Shown piece after piece: positions 56,842 through 64,000 of a stretch of 64,000 nt of DNA. Under the pieces are notes generated by a model, which worked only from the letters and a program-made list of their open reading frames with translations, was not told where the DNA came from and ran no database searches. Source of the stretch: Perkinsus olseni (Eukaryota; Perkinsozoa; Perkinsida; Perkinsidae); the NCBI GenBank assembly GCA_013115135.1, contig JABANP010000263.1:1-64000 (forward strand), written 5' to 3'. How positions within the stretch are numbered: the stretch's first letter is position 1; the number at the start of each line of letters is the position of its first letter. The position numbers were made by a program, and so were the translations under genes.

Positions 56842-57381
56842 GGTGGGCTTCTCTGTGGTGTCCAAGGCAACAGAGAACGGTGTGATGTCGCGCTTCGAAC
56901 GACGAGCACTCGTTGTCCATGCGGTTCGTATGGACAAAGAATATACCAGTACAAATGGAATGCACCTCGGTACTGGGAGGTACTATACCAAGACGGCTAC
57001 GCACTTGTACGCTGCGTTGTGTTTGCGCGGTGTCCTCGCACGTGGAAGCTAGCGCTGTAGATGAGTTTTTCTTGATCAATATCACTTGGAGAGGTCGCAG
57101 CAGTATCATTTTAGATTTCTTGCCACGTGAGTAGTACTATGTTGATTGGCTTTCCTGTGTCTCGTGATGACCCACGTCCTCCTAGGGGTTGTTCTGGGAT
57201 GCTGTCTCACTGCGAGACTCAGTGTGAGACTCTCACACTGTCTCCGTGTACAGAGGACTGCTTGTGTGGTGGCTGGATCTGGAGGGCGTTTACCAGAGGG
57301 GGTCTCGATCTTTCGTGTATCATCAGCACGGACCTCCGTGAGACCCCTGTCATCGTACAAGGTTACTGGTAGCACGTCTTG
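56842..57381. other. Upstream flank of element B
   Basis: No gene supported. Its last 25 bp belong to repeat C. A GTGAGACTCTCACACTG-type dyad lies near 57215-57245. Confidence 0.4.
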
Positions 57382-57622
57382 TGCACTATAACTCGGTACA
57401 GTGTGGCTATTTGAGACGGGGCTCAAAGAAAGGCAAAACCGGACTCGAGAGGAGTTCGGGAAAAACTGATCTAGTTGCTGGATTTATGGTGAACGTATGT
57501 TCCATAGCATGACGAGGAACGCACGTGTTCACTCTGGGACGAACGTACGTACTACGATCAAAGGCGCACAAAGAGCAAGGTGGGCACGTAGCAGCAATGA
57601 AGGTAGTTGTCACTTTAGTGCA
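57382..57622 (-). repeat. Element B LTR, 3' copy (minus orientation)
   Basis: 241 bp; about 98.8% identical to the copy at 63305-63545 by direct reading (three substitutions). Confidence 0.88.
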
Positions 57623-58342
57623 GGTTTCTCTCTCCCTCCGAAGAATCATCGGATAGGATAGAGCTGATCGTCGAAACTAGAGACATTAGCAGGACCGGTG
57701 GGATCGAATCGCACAGGGACTCGTCGTGAACGTCGGACTGGACCGCTTGGGGCAGACTCCCAAGAGGAGGCTTGAAGAGAATGCCATGATTGGGCAAACC
57801 GATCAGATCTTCCGATAGTTGCAACAGAAGAAGACGAAGACGAGGTAGAGATAGAGGAGTGAGCGCAATGATCCTCCGATGGAGTTGGTGGTACAATAGG
57901 TTGTTCTTGTGCAAGTGGTTGTACAGTAGGCAGAACATGAATCACATCCGTCGCAGTACGAGGTACTTGACAAGGAGTTGACAGAGATGGACTCATAGTT
58001 ATAGTTGGACTTGGACTTTGCAGAGGAGGAGCTTGAGTGGTGAGTTCCCGGATATGACGAACGATGACTCTGTCGGATCAACCAGGCAGAGGAGCGAGGT
58101 CATGTCAGCGCCATACTCTGGGGGGGCTTGGAAGGGCGACGAAGCTGTAATTACCTTCATAAAAGCTACAAATGTTCCGTAGGCGGGGTAGGCCATAGTT
58201 CTGAGATGGGCTAGAACGCGATGCAGAGATTAAGCTCATGGAAGGGGGGTACCGCAACCGATTGAAGAGCCAGTGCATGCGGGCTTCTGAAGAACATGAG
58301 GCAGGATAAGCGTTATCGTCAGCTGATACTGGGCGATAGGGG

Positions 58343-58543
58343 TGTCCAGCGCACTTGATATATTCCATTCATTTGATCACACTATGATGATTTGATACCA
58401 TTCCCGTATCTTTTGGGCCACTGCGCCCGCCACACCGCATGATGAAACGGTCGTCTCGTGATGAGGCTGATCTAGCTGAATTAAGGCTTTTTATATTCCC
58501 TCAATCCTCGCTGTTGGGTTCTCTAACCCTGTTGGATTGGACA
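58343..58543 (+). repeat. Element A 5' LTR
   Basis: 201 bp, TGTCCA...TGGACA inverted ends, no difference seen from 62751-62951. Confidence 0.93.
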
Positions 58544-58571
58544 TGGTAACAGCTGCGAGATTCGAACTCGC
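58544..58571 (+). promoter_or_regulatory. Element A primer-binding site, unusually long tRNA match
   Basis: TGGTAACAGCTG starts it. Its complement is the 3' end of a tRNA: acceptor strand AGCTGTT, discriminator A, CCA, and a full T-arm (GCGAG, loop TTCGAAT, CTCGC). The complementarity thus spans about 28 nt rather than the usual 10-18. The tRNA identity is not determined. Confidence 0.8.
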
Positions 58572-61500
58572 GCCCTTGCAATGACGCCCTACCCTATTGT
58601 CTGATTGGACGAGATCTCATCAGTCAGCTTGGCGTCACTTTTTATGGTGTTGATACTGCGTGGATTGCGAGCCGACTGGTGTACTCTTCCACGCCGGATA
58701 AGGTAGATGTGGTCGCTGATGCGTCTCCTTACGAGACGCTATATCACGTCTGTGATGATTCCCCCATTGATCCGTCGCGGTTCTCCGTTTTGGCTCCCGC
58801 TCCATGCCCTAACGATGCTCTCTCAGTTTGCCTACAGGATGCTATCAAATCTGAGCTACACCTTCTGCTCGACGAGCTGGTTGAGGAGGGGTGGTATATC
58901 AGCCCGTGGTCTTCAGCTTACAAGACCAGGTTTCGAAGGCTCCTGAAGGGCGAGTTCCGCGACGTCGACTGCCAACGCTACACTGCCGAGCTGGCCCTAC
59001 CTCTGCCACAAGTTCCTCGCTGTAAGCCCGCTGATTATGCTCACGCCATGTATCGACGGCTATCACCTGAGCTACGTACGGCCTACACTTCCGCTGTCAG
59101 CGAGTACCTTCGGCAGAACTTCTGGCAACGGCCGCACTCAGCTCTTACACGGTCACCGTCTTTCCAATCTCAACCATTCGCCTCGGTTTTTTTGGTTAAT
59201 CCCAAGAAACCTAGGTTGGTTCTGGATCTACGGTCTCTGAATTCGGCCTTACCGAGCTGTACGGTCAAGGTAGCGGCTCTATGGCAGGTCCTGTGCAGCT
59301 TGCGACTGATATCGCCTGAATGCATAGGGGCTAGCGACGTACGGGCCGCATTCTATGCGGTGCGCCTTTGCAGTGATGACGATGCCTTTCTGAAGTTCCT
59401 GAAGGTTCGCACTGGCATAGGTGACTACGTCGTCAATAGAGTGGGATTCGGGGTGTCGCCGGGTCCTTTGGCTCTCGTGGACACCTTAGGCCGAGCAGTC
59501 AGAAGTTACCGTGCATCAGATACCTCGCAAGCTGGCTACATCGTCGACTACCTTGATGATGTTCACTGCTTCGGCCAGGCCTTGCGCGTGGTGGCTAACC
59601 TGGCTCGGTTGATCTACCTTCTGTCATGCTCTGCCTTCTGCAGCCAGCTCAAGAAGCTCGGTATTGCAGCCGTCACGGAGCAGAGAGAGATCATCAACCA
59701 GGCTCTCCAGGAGTATGGCATCGATATAGCGGCAGCTGACAGCGTCTCAGTCTTCGGCTTGGACTTCTCCTACGCGGTGGTGTCAGCCCTCCATGACGGC
59801 GATCTGCTCACAGTGGACTGCCGCCGCACTGCTCGTCTGACTAAGGCTCCAACATTCTTCGACCTCGAACCGGTGCTGTGTGACTCACACTCGAAGAAGG
59901 CCTTCTACTGTGTCGCCGGGCTTCTGTCGTTCGATCCTTGTCGGATGCACAGTGCCAGTCGCCTCCTAGCTGATGTGCTCCGAGCCTGTATCGGTCGATG
60001 GTTCTCCTCAACGTCTTGGGATGGGTGCTGCCGTCTGTCGACACTTAGTGAGGATGACCGCCTGGCCTACATTGAGCTTGTCCGCTGGGGCCGTTTGCTC
60101 TGTGAAGAAGAGCGAGGACCCTGTCGGCACACCACGAGCGTTATGCCTTTGACATCAGGTGATTCACCGGCAGCTGTTACTCTGAATGTCTCCAGCGACG
60201 CCTCTCTCTACGGTGGGGGAGTTGTGATATGCCGCCAGTTACCCAATGGCGGCGACGAGACGGTCCTGACTGACGCTCTACGTTTTAGCCCACGGCAGAC
60301 CTTCTACAGCTCGAACAGGAGAGAGCTTCTGGTCTGCCTGCAGGCGCTCCGAGCGGTATCTGCCCTTCTGGACTTTGTCAGGTCAGTGGCGACTGCACAA
60401 GACCGTGGTCTACAGATCAAAGTCAACTTTGTGTCAGATAACTCGTCATCGGTCTCTTGGATAGGTAACCCCGAGGCAGTACTCCGGCTACAGTCGTCCA
60501 AGGCCCTGGAGAAGAGAGCCATTGTCCGACTCGTCGACGCTATCACTCTCGAGGTCGACGCCATCCGCACGGCCTGTGGCGAGGGTAACTTCAGCGTCTC
60601 CCATGTCAGCGGTAATGCCAACAAGTTAGCGGACGAGGAGAGTCGGCGTCTTGACCGTGTGGTGGCGGACTCGAACGGTCGGTCATTGGGCCTACTCACT
60701 TCACATCCCAAGACCACCAGCGGACTTCTGGTATCTGACATCACGGACCACGGCTCGACAGACGACTCTTGCTGTAGTGCCTTCGACCTGTGTGATTCGG
60801 GTACCGCCTGCGGGTTCTGTTCCACACTCACTGAGGATATCATCCAGCTCGGTGACCTTTCGGTTGAGTCCGATTATCTGAACTCCCACAAGTCCGTACT
60901 CTGCCTTCAGGACTACTGCTGCCTTGTCCGAGAGGATCCTGGTCTCCCGGTCGGCGACTCCCCAGATCCACACTGCGGGCGACTCATCCGTTCTGTCACT
61001 GATGCCATCTTCACTGTTCGTGATTCCCTTTACGTCGCGTCCCAAGGGACCGACAATAGCGTAGCACGAACCGCTTGTGGAGACTCTATCGCGTTATGCC
61101 TGGGACTTGGATGATGTGCTCCAAGACGTCGGCCTGCTACGCGGAGTGATTCGAGTACTGTCACTTAACCGTCGGTGTGAAGCTCAGAACTCCGTCATTC
61201 ACTATGATCTCTTCCGTCTGTGGAACGATGATGATGTTCTCGCCGCTGCTCATTCGGCTCAAGGTGGGGGCGAGGTCGACCGTTCAAGAAGACCTGTAGC
61301 TGCTTCCCCTCTGCAACTGGACGGCAGCGCTGCTATCAAGGATGTCATGACCCACAGATGCGGTTTACCGAGCGGTGAGGTTTTCTTTCAGCCCGTTATT
61401 CCGGCTGCTGCCCCTCGTCGAGGGGCCCTCGATTCGCTCGGAAGATTGTCCTGTCAGCTCATCGGGCCTGCAAGCATGGTAACCTACCCTTCAATGTCGG

Positions 61501-62743
61501 CTCTATTAAGCTCTACCATCTCCCGACGGCGGTACGGTTGTGCAAGGAGGTGTTGGCGGGGTGTCTGCCATGCCGCATCTTGAGAGCTAACCGTACCTGG
61601 AGTGCTCCCAGTGGTATGTCCAGTGATGAGCAGGTTACCGTGGCCGATATGTTCAAGACTCCCCCCTACACCTACGCGTCCTGTGACGTGCTGTCTGTGG
61701 GTGAGGGATGTAAGCTTTTGACGGTGCAGTGTCGGGCAAGCCGACACATCTGTTGGAAGCACATCGAGCACGAGGACACCAAATCTATCGTGGAGGCACT
61801 AAAGAGGGTGAGAAGAACGGTCCGTGGGTTACGCTACTTGTATGCTGACCAAGCGAGCTATCACCGGTCGCCCGTGTTCCGCCAACGCCTTCGAGATGAG
61901 CTTGGTTGTGAACTCACCCTAATTCCTCGCCACTCACCCTGGTGCGGTGCCAACGAGAGGCACCATGCGGTGGCGTTGGATATGCTTAGGCAGCTCTTGA
62001 GGCATGACGCCGGGAGAATCGCCAAACTATGTGGGCCTGATCGACAAGACCTCTACGACCAGGTGACTCTGCTCCACAATGGTATGCCTATGGGGGTGTA
62101 TACTCTCCAGGGATCTGCGGAGGTGGCCGTCACTCGTGACATGCTGTGCATGGGATATACTCGGCTCGATTCCTGCTCTACTGCATCTCAGGTCAAGCCT
62201 TCGCTCCCTTGGGTACCATACAAGGCCTACGCTAGTGCTCGTAACGTCTACTTGAGTCACATGTGGTCCCACATCAAGAAGCAGAATAGTCGGTTGCATC
62301 CTCTCCCACGGTGCGACGACTCTCATCTCTACTTCCCCGGTGCCCCTGTGTTGGTATATAATGGCAGCCCCCGTAGGCTCTCGGCGTCGTTCGCCCTAGC
62401 CCACGTTCGAGAACGAGTGAGCACTCACCGAATCTCTGTGGTGCATACTAACGGCTCGGTGACTGTCGAGAACCTGCGGAATGTCACGGCCATCTATCGT
62501 TGTGATCGCGATTCCAGCTCAGGTCGGGCTATCGGAGCCTCCTTGCTCCATATGCCTCTCCGTGTCTGGATTCCTGACAAGCAAGGCACCGGTGACTGGT
62601 ACTATGGCCGAGTGGTGGACCATATCGGTGACGACGAGGTACTTATCTGCTGGGATCGTCGTAACCCCGATGACTCCGAGTGGTTGCGGTTGTGGCAAGA
62701 GAAGTGGGAACCCCTGACTGATTCCGGTGACATGTCACCGTAG
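58550..62743 (+). CDS. Element A pol polyprotein (protease remnant, RT, RNase H, integrase), two frame changes
   Basis: Open from 58550. The first residues read LPYCLIGRDLISQLGVTFYG, like the end of a retropepsin, and gag is absent. RT: RLVLDLRSLN, SDVRAAFYAVRL, FGVSPGPLAL, YLDD (59549-59560). RNase H: NVSSDASLYGGGVV, RRELLVCLQAL, NFVSDNSSS, HVSGNANKLADEES. The frame ends at 61114, continues +1 from about 61077 (LSRYAWDLDDVLQDVGLL), then returns near 61376-61435 for the integrase: AHRACKH and CLPC (zinc), then CDVL, ADQ and NE, an exact D-35-E spacing. The C-terminus DWYYGRVVDHIGDDEVLICW looks Tudor/chromo-like. Stop 62741-62743. Family: gypsy or BEL, undecided. Confidence 0.88.
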
Positions 62744-62750
62744 GGGGGCG

Positions 62751-62951
62751 TGTCCAGCGCACTTGATATATTCCATTCATTTGATCACACTATGATGATT
62801 TGATACCATTCCCGTATCTTTTGGGCCACTGCGCCCGCCACACCGCATGATGAAACGGTCGTCTCGTGATGAGGCTGATCTAGCTGAATTAAGGCTTTTT
62901 ATATTCCCTCAATCCTCGCTGTTGGGTTCTCTAACCCTGTTGGATTGGACA
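62751..62951 (+). repeat. Element A 3' LTR
   Basis: 201 bp, same ends as the 5' LTR, preceded by the G-rich polypurine tract at 62742-62750. Confidence 0.93.
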
Positions 62952-63304
62952 GGGGTAGAGAGTAGTAGTTCCGGTGGGCGAAGACTGAATGTCTAGGGGT
63001 TACGCCATTGTGGACTTGTTGGGGAGCGTCTAGGTGGTTTACCATTGTGGACTTGTACGCCGCTGTAGCCGGAGCTGTATGAAGATGACCAGTAGGAGCA
63101 CCGTGATGGAACGAGAGGCAACCGAAGGTGTAGAAATAGCTCGCCTCGAAGGGTTGTAGCAACTTGACACCGAACAGAACATGTTGAGGGAGAGTTCGTT
63201 GCACAATCAGGGTTTGGGCTCGACCTCCATGAAGACGATAAGACACCAGGGTGGAAGTCCAAGTCCGAGAGTGGTCTTCGAGAACAAGGAGCTGCTACCA
63301 GTAC

Positions 63305-63545
63305 TGCACTATAACTCAGTACAGTGTGGCTATTTGAGACGGGGCTCAAAGAAAGGCAAAACCGGACTCGAGAGGAGTTCGAGAAAAACTGATCTAGTTG
63401 CTGGATTTATGGTGAACGTATGTTCCATAGCATGACGAGGAACGCACGTGTTCACTCTGGGACGAACGTACGTACTACGATCAAAGGCGCACAAAGAGCA
63501 AGGTGGGCACGTAGCAGCAATGAAGGTAGTTGTCACTATAGTGCA
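63305..63545 (-). repeat. Element B LTR, 5' copy (minus orientation)
   Basis: 241 bp with TGCACTATA/TATAGTGCA inverted ends; repeat C resumes directly after it. Confidence 0.88.
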
Positions 63546-63780
63546 CGTGCTCGGCAGCTACCCAAGTAGCATTTCTGCCTTCTCCGTTCATTCAGTCCTG
63601 ATAGTTTCGAGTTTACAGGAGTGCGTAGCAAAGCCGGTTTGTTCCAGGATAACTTGTTAGCCCCAGTTAAATTCCTAAACGTCAGGCGCGTTATGCAGCG
63701 TGCGACGCACGCCGTGCGTGTGTTGATGCGCGCGGATCGTGGTCCCGCCTGAAAAGGGTAATTCCCAAAATCCAAGGGAG

Positions 63781-63995
63781 AGGTACAAAATCCAAGGAAG
63801 CGTTTTCGGGGATCTGGTTTACCTGGGTAACAGTTCCGGTTTCTGGTTGCCCTGGGTAACAGTTTCGGGATCGGGTTGCCCTGTCGGGTTTCGGGAGGGG
63901 TTTTTGGTTTCCCATTCCCGCCTTCACCTACAATTCGGCCTTTTTTCTGTCGCCTTTGCCTGCCTGTCGCACGCGCTTCCTTGGATTTTGTACCT
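63781..63995. mobile_element. Short inverted-repeat element (MITE-like)
   Basis: AGGTACAAAATCCAAGGAAG(CG) at 63781-63802 is the exact complement of 63974-63995, about 215 bp end to end. The interior has tandem GGGTAACAGTTcCGG-type units (63824-63870) and no ORF. A partial copy of the end motif (AAAATCCAAGG) lies just outside at 63766. The right flank is at the window edge, so a target duplication cannot be judged. Confidence 0.6.
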
Positions 63996-64000
63996 TTCCT

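Larger units (their letters stand above)
58343..62951 (+). mobile_element. LTR retroelement A, plus strand, nested in element B
   Basis: Two LTRs of 201 bp (58343-58543, 62751-62951) read as identical and start TGTCCA, end TGGACA. GGGG flanks both sides as a 4-bp target duplication. The primer-binding site starts immediately at 58544 and a G-rich polypurine tract (AGGGGGGCG) abuts the 3' LTR. The order protease end, RT, RNase H, integrase fits Ty3/gypsy or BEL/Pao and excludes Ty1/copia. Identical LTRs mean a recent insertion. Confidence 0.93.
57382..63545 (-). mobile_element. LTR retroelement B, minus strand, internally reduced, interrupted by element A
   Basis: Two 241-bp direct repeats (57382-57622, 63305-63545) each begin TGCACTATA, and the right copy ends TATAGTGCA. 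They differ at 3 sites. Inside, read on the minus strand, a primer-binding-like TGGTAGCAGCTCC lies 4 nt from the right LTR (63300 downward) and a polypurine tract GGAGGGAGAGAGAAACC abuts the left LTR (57623-57639). The target duplication is CTTG/CGTG (one mismatch). Without element A the interior is only about 1.07 kb. Its minus frames are broken; RRSRRVPVRFDPTG resembles the spacer before RT in Ty1/copia, and TFGCLSFHH could be integrase-like, but the family is uncertain. Non-autonomous. Confidence 0.8.

Noticed and set aside
57385..57620. Separate transposon copies at 57.4 and 63.3 kb
   Set aside because: Equal 241-bp length, matching internal primer site and polypurine tract on one strand, and a shared split target show they are the two LTRs of one element.
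58560..58610. Minus-strand tRNA gene next to the element A LTR
   Set aside because: Only the T-arm and acceptor 3' strand are present, starting exactly at the LTR end; it is the primer-binding site.

Overview
The window looks like nuclear DNA of an alveolate protist, most likely a Perkinsus-like perkinsid. This is inference: genes are dense, many are cut by GT-AG introns of about 45-90 nt, same-strand neighbours sit 90-200 bp apart, and a plant/alveolate-type phosphofructokinase occurs beside several Mei2-like RRM genes. No rRNA or organelle gene is present to prove it. Exon models were built by hand from splice signals, reading phase and remembered family motifs. They are firm where phases close to a family-length protein (NOSIP, VKOR, eS21, both PFKs).

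Layout. 1-8.1 kb: four Mei2-like RRM units in tandem on the minus strand, plus a GTAC-rich repeat block. 9.4-16.8 kb (mostly minus): NOSIP homologue (304 aa), small secreted proteins, a vitamin-K-epoxide-reductase homologue (161 aa) and an F-box-like/ankyrin gene. 16.97-21.58 kb (plus): two tandem 522-aa phosphofructokinases, each with a hydrophobic N-terminal exon hidden behind an intron. 22.4-28.0 kb (minus): Kelch-type gene, two unrecognised membrane genes, a coiled-coil gene. 28.2-33.8 kb (plus): an RRM/R3H-like gene whose intron contains a complete tRNA-Ser(AGA), then a FYVE coiled-coil gene. 34.08-34.88 kb (minus): a tandemly duplicated cluster of box C/D snoRNAs with guides matching conserved LSU rRNA. 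35.1-35.6 kb (minus): ribosomal protein eS21. 36.1-51.0 kb (plus): a compact same-strand run of two intronless DEDDy exonuclease paralogues, a Gln/Cys-rich protein, an AIFM3-like Rieske/FAD oxidoreductase, UDP-glucuronate 4-epimerase, AP-2 mu and a RING-CH membrane E3. 51.7-57.4 kb: gene-poor, with two related secreted Cys-rich genes, mosaic repeats and a small coiled-coil gene. 57.4-63.5 kb: an LTR retroelement on the minus strand (B) interrupted by a second on the plus strand (A). 63.78-64.0 kb: a short inverted-repeat element at the edge.

How the genes relate: most are housekeeping (rRNA modification, translation, glycolysis, disulfide/quinone redox, membrane traffic, nucleotide-sugar synthesis, ubiquitination) and do not form a pathway. 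The recurring theme is local duplication followed by gene conversion (Mei2-like, PFK, exonuclease, snoRNA and secreted Cys-rich genes). The most informative items are the snoRNA repeats, the tRNA nested in a protein-gene intron, the PFK N-terminal exon, the nested retroelements with an identifiable empty-site paralogue, and three same-direction frame jumps in one exonuclease copy.
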